Position numbers and translations under genes: made by a program. This document shows positions 1 to 7,048 of a stretch of 20,922 nt of DNA, piece after piece. How positions within the stretch are numbered: the stretch's first letter is position 1; each line of letters begins with the position of its first letter. This stretch comes from an uncultured Collinsella sp. GTDB taxonomy: Bacteria > Actinomycetota > Coriobacteriia > Coriobacteriales > Coriobacteriaceae. The DNA lies in NCBI GenBank assembly GCA_902492855.1, contig CABUMU010000022.1:1-20922 (forward strand), read 5' to 3'. The notes under the pieces are model-generated. The model worked only from the letters and a program-made list of their open reading frames with translations. It searched no databases and was not told the DNA's origin.

Positions 1-1
1 C

Positions 2-25
2 CCGCTGATGCCCAAGCAGCAGTAA
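2..25 (+). CDS. 3' tail of an upstream gene (partial)
   Basis: The window probably opens inside the last codons of a gene. The second frame reads PLMPKQQ and stops at TAA 23-25. The first frame would instead stop at 43-45. I prefer the second frame because its codons (CTG, AAG, CAG) resemble those used by the other genes here. A strong terminator follows within 30 bases, as expected at an operon end. Nothing can be said about the product. Confidence 0.3.
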   Translation, partial: PLMPKQQ

Positions 26-52
26 CGCCGCGGCCGAGCCAGTAAACGCCGA

Positions 53-89
53 CGCCCCATTTGAGCAGCTTTCTCAAATGGGGCGTTTT
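53..89 (+). terminator. Rho-independent terminator of the upstream gene
   Basis: A perfect 13-bp stem (CGCCCCATTTGAG at 53-65 with its complement at 73-85) encloses a 7-nt loop and is followed by TTTT (86-89). It closes the transcript of the gene entering from the left and lies directly before the DUF523 gene. Confidence 0.85.
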
Positions 90-106
90 GCTTGAGAGGG
101 ATGGAA

Positions 107-562
107 ATGAAGATCGTGGTGAGCGCCTGCTTGATGGGCGAGAGCTGCAAGTATAACGGGCTCGATAACTACCACCGCGCGTTGGTCGAGGCTTGCGAGC
201 GCACGGGGACCGAGGTCCTCCTCGTGTGCCCCGAGGTCTTTGGCGGCCTGCCCACGCCGCGCAAGCCGTCCGAGATTGTGAACGGCGAGGTTCGTACCTG
301 CGAGGGCATCTCGGTTGATCGCGAATTTCGCCTGGGTGCCCAACGTGCGCTCGATATGTGCGAGCAGGCGGGCGGCCCGTCCGAGATTGCTGCGTGCGTC
401 TTGCAGGACCGCAGTCCCTCGTGCGGCGCGGGTCGCATCTACGACGGTACCTTTAGCGGTACGCTCACCGCGGGCAACGGCGTCTTCGTTGATCTGTTGC
501 TGCGTCACGGCTATCGCGTTATACCAGCTAGCGAGTTCGACCCCAGCATGCTGGAGCAATAA
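107..562 (+). CDS. DUF523 family protein (YbbK-like)
   Basis: This is a 151-residue protein that I recognise as DUF523. The family signatures are present: an N-terminal VSACLMGESCKYNG, then CPEVFGGLPTPRKPSEI, then a C-terminal LQDRSPSCGAG. The conserved cysteines in these motifs suggest metal or cofactor binding, but the family has no firmly established biochemical role. Length is normal for a single-domain DUF523 protein. I chose ATG 107 because AGAGGG (95-100) sits 6 nt upstream; ATG 101 would overlap that site and TTG 92 has none. The gene stands alone between two strong terminators. No clear promoter is visible in the short upstream gap, so it may be read through from the left or use a weak promoter. 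Confidence 0.85.
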   Translation: MKIVVSACLMGESCKYNGLDNYHRALVEACERTGTEVLLVCPEVFGGLPTPRKPSEIVNGEVRTCEGISVDREFRLGAQRALDMCEQAGGPSEIAACVLQDRSPSCGAGRIYDGTFSGTLTAGNGVFVDLLLRHGYRVIPASEFDPSMLEQ

Positions 563-601
563 AAAACCACCACAAGGGCACTGCTCCCTTGTGGTGGTTT
601 T
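563..601. terminator. Bidirectional terminator between convergent genes
   Basis: A perfect 16-bp stem (563-578 with 586-601; core AAAACCACCACAAGGG) has a 7-nt loop. It is flanked by A residues on the left and T residues on the right, so it can end the DUF523 transcript on the plus strand and the dehydrogenase transcript on the minus strand. It closely resembles the hairpin at 8353-8393. Confidence 0.9.
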
Positions 602-610
602 GGGCTAGGC

Positions 611-1693
611 CTAGAGCGTGTGGCCGTAGGCGTTGGCGGCCTTGATAGCGGCGGCGAATTTCTCGTCGGTGAAGGGCTCCGGGTTACCCTGTTTCCACTC
701 GTTGGTGGCGTGTGCGAACTCGCACAGGGCAGGGATATCGGCCTCGGAAAGGCCGACCTGCTCTAGCGTCACGGGCAGGCCCATCTGCTTGTTAAAGGCG
801 GCATAGTGCTTAAGGTTCTCGGTGTCGCCCGTGTAGGCGAACAACACGAGCACGCCCAGGCTCACGACCTCGCCGTGTAGGTAGGAGCCCTCGCGCGGAA
901 TGCTGCAGGTGGCGTTGTAGAACGCGTGCGCCACGCTCGAGTTGTAGTAGTAATCGTTCTGGTTGGTCAGGTTGGAGACGTAGCCCGTGTTGACCACGAT
1001 GTCGAGCGCGATCTGCTTGACGGCCTCGCTCGACAGGTCCTGGCGCACGTCCTCAAGACCCTGGACGCCATAAGTAAACAGCGGCTCGGAGCAGGTGTGG
1101 GCGAGTGCCAGGCCAAGACCGGCGGTGTGCTCCAGGTTGCCGGCGCTCGTGGCGTACTCGACCTCGGGCTGCTTAGACAGGGCATCGCCCACGCCGGCCC
1201 AGAAGTATTCTGCCGGTGCCTCGGCGATGATCTTGGGGTTGATGAAGATGTGAGCGGGGCGGTTGGGGTACGAATAGCCCTCGAGCGAGCCGTCGTCGTT
1301 GTAGACAACGGCAATGGCGGTCGCGGCCGAGCAGTTGGAGCAAATCGTCGGTACCGTAAAGACGATCTTCTTGAGCTCGATGGCCGCCGTCTTGACGGTA
1401 TCGAGTGCCTTGCCGCCGCCGCAGGCGATGAGCACGTCGGCTTCCTGGCAGGCGGGGGAGTTTACGACCTTGGCGATATTGGCGCGCGTACTGTTGGTAC
1501 CGTAGACGCGCGTCTCCAGAATCTCGACGTCGGTACCCGCCAGCGCAGCTTCGATACCGGGAAGTGCTGCGGCCAGTGCCCGCTTGCCACCGATGATCGC
1601 GACCTTGGCCGCTCCGTACTCCGCCAGTGCGGCGGGCAGCTCGTCAAAGCAGTCCTCGCCGACGGTATAATCACTCATTCCAATTGTGCGCAT
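611..1693 (-). CDS. Iron-containing alcohol dehydrogenase, glycerol dehydrogenase-like
   Basis: The product has 360 residues and belongs to the GldA-type group of iron-containing alcohol dehydrogenases, cytoplasmic NAD-dependent oxidoreductases of glycerol or related polyols. The NAD-binding CGGGKALDTVK motif is at about 91-101. The three metal ligands expected from glycerol dehydrogenase are visible: D170 in GVGDALSK, H256 in VAHAFYN and H273 in LHGEVVSLG. The segment TVPTICSNCSAATAIAVVY (113-131) corresponds to the family's conserved Thr/Ser/Cys stretch but is unusually Cys/Ser-rich. Residues 246-252 contain DYYYNSS instead of the commoner family sequence, so the true substrate may differ from glycerol. 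The start at 1693 is backed by GAAGG about 5 nt upstream on the minus strand. The gene is monocistronic, divergent from ileS and convergent with the DUF523 gene. Confidence 0.85.
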   Translation of the reverse strand: MRTIGMSDYTVGEDCFDELPAALAEYGAAKVAIIGGKRALAAALPGIEAALAGTDVEILETRVYGTNSTRANIAKVVNSPACQEADVLIACGGGKALDTVKTAAIELKKIVFTVPTICSNCSAATAIAVVYNDDGSLEGYSYPNRPAHIFINPKIIAEAPAEYFWAGVGDALSKQPEVEYATSAGNLEHTAGLGLALAHTCSEPLFTYGVQGLEDVRQDLSSEAVKQIALDIVVNTGYVSNLTNQNDYYYNSSVAHAFYNATCSIPREGSYLHGEVVSLGVLVLFAYTGDTENLKHYAAFNKQMGLPVTLEQVGLSEADIPALCEFAHATNEWKQGNPEPFTDEKFAAAIKAANAYGHTL

Positions 1694-1794
1694 AGCAGCC
1701 TTCTTTCGTTAGTTAAAGTGCTTTCAGGTATTTTGCTCCTAGTGAAGGCTTGTAATAGCGAGAAATTTGTTAAGTATGAAACCAGTGTTGAGGG

Positions 1795-1823
1795 TTTTTC
1801 GCTAGCGGTGACCGTGCTACTAT
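1795..1823 (+). promoter_or_regulatory. Candidate extended -10 promoter for the ileS leader
   Basis: TGC-TACTAT (1815-1823) is a good extended -10 element and lies just upstream of the T-box stem I. The matching -35 position holds only TTTTTC (1795-1800), so the call rests on the -10. A start near 1830 would produce a leader of roughly 350 nt before ileS. Confidence 0.45.
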
Positions 1824-1838
1824 ACAGCGCATAAGCGT

Positions 1839-2117
1839 TGATGGGGACGAGTAGTCGGCCGTTCGCATGCTACAGAGAGCGGGGGGCGCTGAGAGCCCGT
1901 GCATGCGACCGATGAAAATCACCCCGGAGCTGCGGTCCCAACGGACGTGCCGCGCAGGTTCGTCTTAGTAGACATCGCCGAGATGGTCGTCGATACAGAC
2001 CAGCCGAGTAACGGATGCGAGCGCGCGAATACGCGGGCGAGGGCATCTAAGCTGGGTGGTTAAGCGAAGAGCTTTTGCGGGTGTGCAACCCGTTTTGTGG
2101 CGCTTCGTCCCAGCTTG
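1839..2117 (+). promoter_or_regulatory. T-box riboswitch, isoleucine-specific
   Basis: The leader upstream of ileS has the ordered landmarks of a T-box, which senses uncharged tRNA. Stem I starts around GGGGACGAGTAG (1843-1854) and closes on GTCCCA (1935-1940). It contains a GCATGC/GCATGC helix (1865-1870 with 1901-1906), AGAGAGC (1874-1880) and GCTGAGAGCCC (1888-1898). The specifier loop reads GATGAAAATCACC, placing ATC (1918-1920), an isoleucine codon, in the specifier position. The T-box bulge TGGT (2057-2060) complements the ACCA end of tRNA-Ile with discriminator A. AAGCT (2049-2053) pairs with AGCTT (2070-2074) to form the antiterminator helix. An alternative 8-bp helix, AAGCTGGG (2049-2056) with CCCAGCTT (2109-2116), would exclude it. 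The limits are approximate. Confidence 0.88.
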
Positions 2118-2179
2118 TAGGGACGGGCGCATTTATGGTGCCCAGAGGGCGTGCGCGCCCACGACATGAAAGGGGTACC

Positions 2180-4981
2180 GTGGCAAACGAGTACAAGCAG
2201 ACGATGAATCTGCCCAAAACCGGATTTCCCATGCGTGCCGGTCTTTCCAAGTCCGAGCCAAAGCGACTCAAGGACTGGCAGGACAACAAGGTCTACGAGC
2301 AAGTTCTAAAGAAGAACGAGGGTCACAAGAAGTTCGTGCTGCACGACGGCCCTCCGTACGCCAACGGCCCGATCCACATCGGCCACGCCATGAACAAGAT
2401 CTCCAAGGACATGATTAACCGTTACTGGATGATGCAGGGCTATGAGGTTCCCTATGTCCCCGGTTGGGACTGCCACGGTCAGCCGATCGAGCATAAGGTC
2501 GAGGAGAAGCTCGGCACCAAGAAGTTCAACCAGACCTCCACGGCTAAGATCCGTGAGCTCTGCAACGAGTTCGCTGTCGAGAACATCGAGCTTCAGAAGG
2601 CCGGTTTCCGTCGTCTGGGCGTGCTCGGCGACTGGGACAACCCCTATCTGACGCTCTATCACCAGCATGATGCCGCCGACATCGAGGTCTTCAAGGCCAT
2701 GTTCGATAAGGGCATGATCTATCGCGGCCACAAGCCGGTTCACTGGTGCAAGCACTGCCACACCGCGCTGGCCGAGGCCGAGATTGAGTACTCCGACGAG
2801 ACGAGCCCCTCCATCTTCGTGCGCTTTGAGATGACCTCCAAGCCCGCCGGCCTCGAGAACTTCGACGGCCCGGTCGACTTTATCATCTGGACGACCACGC
2901 CGTGGACCATCCCCTCTGACCAGGCCGTTTCCCTTAAGCCCGGCGCCGCCTATGTCGCCGTTGAGCACGATGGCCGTGCCGAGGTCATGCTCGAGGACCT
3001 GGCTCCCAAGTGCTGCGAGGAGTTTGGCTGGGAGTACACCCCGGTTATGGTCGACGGCAAGCCCTACGTGGTTCCCGCCGAGACCTTCCATCACATCCAC
3101 TACAAGCAGCCGATCTTTGACGGTGTCGAGGGCGTGGCGCTGCTGGCCGATTACGTCGGTGTCGACGACGGTACCGGTATCGTCCACAACTCGCCCGGCC
3201 ACGGCGTCGACGACTACTTTGCCTGCCTCAAGGAGGGCATCACCGACATCTGCATGCCGGTCGATGACGACGGCAAGTTCTACACCGGCGAGGAGTTTGG
3301 CACCGGTGGCCCCTTCAGCGGTATGGACACCGATGAGGCCAACCCGCACATCATCGAGTTCCTGCGCGAGCGCGGCACCCTGGTCCTTGAGAAGAAGATC
3401 ACGCACAGCTATCCGCACTGCTGGCGCTGCAAGCACCCGGTGCTCTTCCGTGCTACCGATCAGTGGTTCGTCTCGATGGACAAGACTGGTTTGCGCGAGG
3501 AGGCTGGCAAGGAGGTCCGCGAGAACGTCAAGTGGTATCCGGCTCACGCCGCCAACCGCATCGGTGCCATGGTCGAGCAGCGTCCCGACTGGTGCATCAG
3601 CCGTCAGCGCAACTGGGGCGTGCCTATCCCCAGCTACACCTGCGCCGACTGCGGCGAGAAGGTCATGAACGACGCTACGCTCGACGCCGTCATCAAGCTC
3701 TTCCACGAGAAGGGCTCCGACGCTTGGTTCACCGACGCTCCCGAGAGCTACCTGGGCGAGGCTTGCGTCTGCCCCAAGTGCGGCGGCCATCACCTCAAGG
3801 CTGATAAGGACATCCTCGACGTGTGGTGGGATTCCGGCGTGTCCTGGAAGGCCGTCTGCGAGTACCGTCCCGAGCTTGAGTACCCGGCTGACGTGTATCT
3901 CGAGGGCTCCGACCAGCATCGCGGTTGGTTCCAGAGCTCGCTGCTCACCTCGGTGGGTGCCAACGGCCATGCTCCGTACAAGGCGGTCGTCTCGCAGGGC
4001 TTCACGCTCGATGGCCAGGGCCGCAAGATGTCCAAGTCGCTCGGCAACGTCATCGACCCCAACAAGGTCTGCGACGAGATGGGCGCTGACATCATCCGTC
4101 TGTGGGTTGCCTCCGTCGACACCAGCTCCGACGTCTCCATCGACCATGAGATTCTCGCTCGTACGTCCGATGCCTACCGTCGTTTCCGCAACACGCTGCG
4201 CTTCCTGCTCTCCGAGCTCGAGGGTCAGTTTGAGCCCGAGACCGACGGCGTCGCCTTTGCCGACCTGCTGCCGCTCGACAAGCTCATGGTTGCCCGCCTG
4301 ACTCAGGTTCAGGCCGAGGTCGACGACGCCTACGCCAGCTACGAGTTCCCGCGCGCCTACCGTGCGCTTTATGACTTCGTGGTTACCGAGCTCTCCAACG
4401 TGTACCTCGATGCCCTGAAGGACCGTCTGTACTGCGACAAGCCCGGCTCGCTCGAGCGCCGCAGCGCCCAGACCGTGCTGGCCGAGCTCTTCTCGATGCT
4501 CATGCGCGACCTGCAGCCGATCCTGTCCTACACGGTTGACGAGGCCATGGCATATGCGCCCGCTGGCTGCGTCGATCACCAGAAGTACGCCGCGCTGCTC
4601 GATTGGTACAAGTCGCCCATCACGGTCGACGAGGCCAATGAGTTCGAGGGCGTGCTCGAGGCTTCTCTTGAACTCCGTAGCGCCGTGACCAAGGCCCTTG
4701 AGGATGCCCGTTCTGCCGGCACCTTCACCAAGAGCCAGCAGGTTCGCGTCAAGGCGGTCGTTCCCGCCGAGATGTACGCGCTGCTGACTGGTGACAAAGC
4801 GGTCGACCTGGCCGAGTTCTACATCGTTTCCGATGTTGAGCTGACCCAGGGCGAAGAGCTTTCCGTCTGCATTGATGCTGCCGAGGGCGAGTGCTGCGAC
4901 CGTTGCTGGAACTACCGCACCACCGTCGGCGAGTACAACGGCCACGCACATATCTGCAAGCGCTGCGCTGATGCGCTGTAG
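2180..4981 (+). CDS. ileS: Isoleucine--tRNA ligase
   Basis: IleRS charges tRNA-Ile with isoleucine and edits misactivated valine. The 933-residue protein has the full class I architecture of the bacterial form. The N-terminal NLPKTGFPMR motif is followed by HIGH at 66-69 and PYVPGWDCHGQPIE, then the CP1 editing domain with WTTTPWT. The catalytic KMSKS loop is at 616-620, followed by the anticodon-binding helical domain. The C-terminal zinc finger has C906-x2-C909 and C926-x2-C929. The start is GTG at 2180: GAAAGGGG (2167-2174... ) lies 5 nt upstream and the N-terminus then matches homologues; the frame stays open further upstream but that part overlaps the regulatory leader. Expression is predicted to rise when tRNA-Ile is uncharged, through the preceding T-box. 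Codon use is strongly biased, as in highly expressed genes. Confidence 0.97.
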   Translation: MANEYKQTMNLPKTGFPMRAGLSKSEPKRLKDWQDNKVYEQVLKKNEGHKKFVLHDGPPYANGPIHIGHAMNKISKDMINRYWMMQGYEVPYVPGWDCHGQPIEHKVEEKLGTKKFNQTSTAKIRELCNEFAVENIELQKAGFRRLGVLGDWDNPYLTLYHQHDAADIEVFKAMFDKGMIYRGHKPVHWCKHCHTALAEAEIEYSDETSPSIFVRFEMTSKPAGLENFDGPVDFIIWTTTPWTIPSDQAVSLKPGAAYVAVEHDGRAEVMLEDLAPKCCEEFGWEYTPVMVDGKPYVVPAETFHHIHYKQPIFDGVEGVALLADYVGVDDGTGIVHNSPGHGVDDYFACLKEGITDICMPVDDDGKFYTGEEFGTGGPFSGMDTDEANPHIIEFLRERGTLVLEKKITHSYPHCWRCKHPVLFRATDQWFVSMDKTGLREEAGKEVRENVKWYPAHAANRIGAMVEQRPDWCISRQRNWGVPIPSYTCADCGEKVMNDATLDAVIKLFHEKGSDAWFTDAPESYLGEACVCPKCGGHHLKADKDILDVWWDSGVSWKAVCEYRPELEYPADVYLEGSDQHRGWFQSSLLTSVGANGHAPYKAVVSQGFTLDGQGRKMSKSLGNVIDPNKVCDEMGADIIRLWVASVDTSSDVSIDHEILARTSDAYRRFRNTLRFLLSELEGQFEPETDGVAFADLLPLDKLMVARLTQVQAEVDDAYASYEFPRAYRALYDFVVTELSNVYLDALKDRLYCDKPGSLERRSAQTVLAELFSMLMRDLQPILSYTVDEAMAYAPAGCVDHQKYAALLDWYKSPITVDEANEFEGVLEASLELRSAVTKALEDARSAGTFTKSQQVRVKAVVPAEMYALLTGDKAVDLAEFYIVSDVELTQGEELSVCIDAAEGECCDRCWNYRTTVGEYNGHAHICKRCADAL

Positions 4982-5012
4982 GTTACGGCGTTCGTAGAAC
5001 GCCGTAACCTAC
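4978..5012. repeat. Perfect inverted repeat overlapping the ileS stop codon
   Basis: GTAGGTTACGGCGTTC (4978-4993) and its exact complement (4997-5012) are separated by 3 nt, giving a 16-bp hairpin that includes the ileS TAG codon. No T-run follows, so it does not look like a standard intrinsic terminator. It could protect the mRNA 3' end or be a dispersed palindromic repeat. Confidence 0.75.
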
Positions 5013-5021
5013 CGACGCTGC

Positions 5022-5119
5022 AAACGCCCCTAAGCGGCAATCTGACGTTCAATCGTCGGTCGCGTACCAAAGTACGCTTCCCTCCTCTTTCACGTCACCT
5101 TGCTCGCTTAGGGACGTTT
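5022..5119 (-). other. Structured intergenic element, possible ncRNA or palindromic repeat
   Basis: A 98-nt stretch folds into one long interrupted hairpin. The outer helix pairs 5022-5036 with 5105-5119. It continues with GCAA/TTGC (5037-5040 with 5100-5103), TGACGT/ACGTCA (5043-5048 with 5092-5097), and an apical GCGTAC-CAAA-GTACGC hairpin (5062-5077). The single mismatch in the outer helix (C5027 with A5114) becomes a G-U wobble if the minus strand is the RNA, hence the strand call. On that strand a purine-rich single-stranded stretch, GTGAAAGAGGAGGGAA, lies on one side of the apical hairpin. I do not recognise the family. It could be a small RNA, a mobile palindromic element or a long-range terminator-like structure. 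Confidence 0.55.
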
Positions 5120-5176
5120 TCGCTGTTGGCGACGGTAATGCGGCGTTTCCATTGCTGGAGCTAAAGGCTTTCTTTC

Positions 5177-5198
5177 GCTTTCGCTCTTAGTCGAAAGC
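5177..5198. repeat. Short hairpin before the terminator
   Basis: GCTTTCG (5177-5183) pairs with CGAAAGC (5192-5198) around an 8-nt loop, 5 nt before the terminator. It lies in a CTTTCG-repeat stretch (5172-5183). Function is unknown; the rest of 5120-5202 shows nothing recognisable. Confidence 0.4.
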
Positions 5199-5202
5199 TA
5201 TC

Positions 5203-5240
5203 AAGCGACATTCCGTTTTTCGGAATGTCGCTTTTGTTTT
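5203..5240 (+). terminator. Rho-independent terminator upstream of lspA
   Basis: A perfect 13-bp stem (AAGCGACATTCCG at 5203-5215 with 5221-5233) has a five-T loop and is followed by TTTTGTTTT. It is the real transcription stop after ileS and its structured 3' region, isolating the lspA operon. Confidence 0.9.
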
Positions 5241-5288
5241 GTGCTGGTTATTTCGCCAGCGTTGGTGAATATGCTGCGTGTTTGGCGT

Positions 5289-5324
5289 TTGTCACTATAA
5301 GATGGTTACTTACGTTAAACGTAA
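5289..5324 (+). promoter_or_regulatory. Candidate lspA promoter with palindromic operator
   Basis: TTGTCA (5289-5294) is a plausible -35, with TACGTT (5311-5316) a weak -10 after 16 nt; TATAAG (5296-5301) is an alternative -10. A clean dyad, TTACGTT-A-AACGTAA (5310-5324), overlaps the promoter or start region about 30 nt before lspA. Its size and symmetry suit a dimeric repressor site. The regulator is unknown. Confidence 0.4.
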
Positions 5325-5353
5325 TTCGATGTTCTTGAGGGTAGGGGATTGAT

Positions 5354-5953
5354 TTGGGTCGTACTGGGGATATGACGCCGCCTTTGCGTTGGCGGTTGGG
5401 TGTTGCTGGTGGGGTGGCGCTCGTTGTGCTGCTTGTTGACCAGCTGACCAAGCTTGCGGTTCGTGCCGTGGGCGACGCATTGCATGTGACCGTCATCCCC
5501 GGTGTCATCGACTTTATGTTTGTCCGCAATATCGGTGCTGCCTTTAGCATGGGCGAGGGACATGGCATCGCGTTTGCCGTGCTGGCGTTGGCGGTCATTA
5601 TCGCTATTGCCGTGTACCTCGTTCGTGCACCCCAGCTCGCCCATCTTGAGGTTGTGGGCATGGCGATGGTTGCGGGCGGTGCTATCGGCAACGCTATCGA
5701 TCGTTTGGCCTTTGGCTTCGTGACCGATTTTATTGCCACCACCTTCATTGACTTCCCTGTCTTCAATGTGGCCGATATCGGCATTACCTTGGGCGTCGTG
5801 CTCGCCCTCTTTGGCTACATGTTCTTGAGCCCCGCTGCCCGTGAGGTCGATGCGACCGCTGAGCTCAACGCCCGTGACGAGGCCCGCGCTAAGCGCAAAG
5901 CCCAGCAGCGTGGGGAGCGTGCCCGCAAGATTCGCGAAAGGAATGAACGCTAA
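5354..5953 (+). CDS. lspA: Lipoprotein signal peptidase (signal peptidase II)
   Basis: LspA is the membrane aspartic protease that removes signal peptides from diacylglyceryl-modified prolipoproteins. The 199-residue product has an N-terminal membrane segment with the family DQLTKL motif (29-34), the VRNIGAAFS loop, and the two catalytic aspartates: D116 in GNAIDRL and D141 in FNVADIGITLG. Four hydrophobic helices are apparent (about 16-34, 69-90, 98-113, 140-160). TTG 5354 is preferred because AGGGG (5343-5347) lies 6 nt upstream; ATG 5372 has its only purine-rich stretch too close. The last 35-40 residues form an Ala/Arg/Lys/Glu-rich cytoplasmic tail not needed by the catalytic core. The gene overlaps the pseudouridine synthase by one base, a pairing common in bacteria. 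Confidence 0.95.
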   Translation: MGRTGDMTPPLRWRLGVAGGVALVVLLVDQLTKLAVRAVGDALHVTVIPGVIDFMFVRNIGAAFSMGEGHGIAFAVLALAVIIAIAVYLVRAPQLAHLEVVGMAMVAGGAIGNAIDRLAFGFVTDFIATTFIDFPVFNVADIGITLGVVLALFGYMFLSPAAREVDATAELNARDEARAKRKAQQRGERARKIRERNER

Positions 5954-6966
5954 TGGCCGACATCCATATCCTTGTTGCGGATGATGCCGCTGGTCAGCGT
6001 CTTGACGCCTACCTGGGCGCCAATGACGGCTGCCCCACGCGTTCTGCCTGCGCGCATCTGATTGAGGGCGGTGCCGTTTGTGTCAATGGCGAGACCTGCC
6101 TGTCTAAAAAGTACGCCGTGCGAGCCGGCGACCGTATTTCGGTCGATTTGCCCGAGCCGCACGATCCCACCGATGTGATTCCCGAGGCCATCCCGCTCGA
6201 CATTCGCTATGAGGACGACTATCTCATTGTGCTCTCCAAGCAGCGCGGCCTGGTGTGCCATCCTGCGCATGGTCATGAGAGCGGTACGCTCGCGAATGCC
6301 CTGGTCTATCACTGCGGTATCGACCATCTGGGCACCGTGCAGGGTGAGGACCGCCCCGGCATCGTGCATCGTTTGGATCGCGATACCTCGGGCCTTATGC
6401 TTGCGGCTAAGGACGACGACACCCAGCGCGCGCTCCAAAATCTTATCCGTACGCGCACGCTCGACCGTCGCTATATCACGCTCGTTCACGGTCATATCGC
6501 TATGGATGAGGGCACCATTAACACCGGCATTGCCCGTTCTACCCGTGACCGTGTCAAGATGGCGGTTTCGGACGATCCTTTCGCGCGCCAGGCCATTACG
6601 ACCTTTAAGGTCCTTGAGCGCTTCGATTCCACGCGTTTTGACGACGGCTATACGCTCGTCGAGTGCCACCTGTTTACGGGCCGCACACATCAGATTCGCG
6701 TGCATATGCGCCATATCAACCACGCCTGCGTGGGCGATCCGCTCTACGGCAAGTGCGATGCACGCGCCGATCAGGGTCTGACCAGGCAATTCCTTCATTC
6801 CTGGCGTGTTGCATTCGACCATCCCGTGACGGGGGAGCGCATTGAGTGCCGCGACGAGCTACCGTGGGATCTCGCCGCGGTTCTTGACGACCTGGCCCCG
6901 CGCTCGCTTGGCCGCACCGCTGCCGGCGACGAAATAGTTCCGCAGCTCGGTCTGCTCGAAGCCTAG
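5953..6966 (+). CDS. RluA-family 23S rRNA pseudouridine synthase
   Basis: This 337-residue enzyme isomerises uridine to pseudouridine in RNA and is most like RluD, which acts on helix 69 of 23S rRNA. An N-terminal S4 RNA-binding domain (about 14-65, with the QRLDAYL start and the VCVNG turn) precedes the catalytic domain. The catalytic aspartate is D142 in HRLDRDTSGLMLAAK. The later motifs RRYITLVHG, GRTHQIRVHM and GDPLYG are also present. The ATG overlaps the lspA stop codon as TAATG, so translation is probably coupled. Exact target positions cannot be read from the sequence, so I leave the symbol blank. The C-terminal 40 residues after the catalytic fold are poorly conserved. Confidence 0.93.
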   Translation: MADIHILVADDAAGQRLDAYLGANDGCPTRSACAHLIEGGAVCVNGETCLSKKYAVRAGDRISVDLPEPHDPTDVIPEAIPLDIRYEDDYLIVLSKQRGLVCHPAHGHESGTLANALVYHCGIDHLGTVQGEDRPGIVHRLDRDTSGLMLAAKDDDTQRALQNLIRTRTLDRRYITLVHGHIAMDEGTINTGIARSTRDRVKMAVSDDPFARQAITTFKVLERFDSTRFDDGYTLVECHLFTGRTHQIRVHMRHINHACVGDPLYGKCDARADQGLTRQFLHSWRVAFDHPVTGERIECRDELPWDLAAVLDDLAPRSLGRTAAGDEIVPQLGLLEA

Positions 6967-6984
6967 CCAGTATTAGGTGGTTTC

Positions 6985-7014
6985 TTGAACTCGGTAAGCC
7001 TGCGGTAAGATATA
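6985..7014 (+). promoter_or_regulatory. Candidate promoter of the glycosyltransferase gene
   Basis: TTGAAC (6985-6990) is followed by TAAGAT (7006-7011) after 15 nt or GATATA (7009-7014) after 18 nt. The start codon lies about 35 nt further on. It falls in the only gap between the pseudouridine synthase and the transferase, where no strong terminator is seen. Confidence 0.5.
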
Positions 7015-7048
7015 CGGTTGTTTACGTAACGCGTTCTCGGGAGCCTGT

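Noticed and set aside
926..1834. Plus-strand open frame of about 300 codons opposite the dehydrogenase
   Set aside because: It is antisense to a well-supported dehydrogenase and shows no domain.
2075..2179. N-terminal extension of ileS to an upstream start
   Set aside because: The extension lies in the T-box leader, has no family similarity and lacks a Shine-Dalgarno site, whereas GTG 2180 has a strong one.
2306..4951. A very long open frame (881 codons) on the minus strand opposite ileS
   Set aside because: It mirrors ileS and arises from GC-biased codons. The translation has no recognisable domain, and the plus strand encodes a certain gene.
5041..5061. Local hairpin GACG-TTCAAT-CGTC as an independent site
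   Set aside because: It has only 4 bp and competes with the longer nested helix of the 5022-5119 element.
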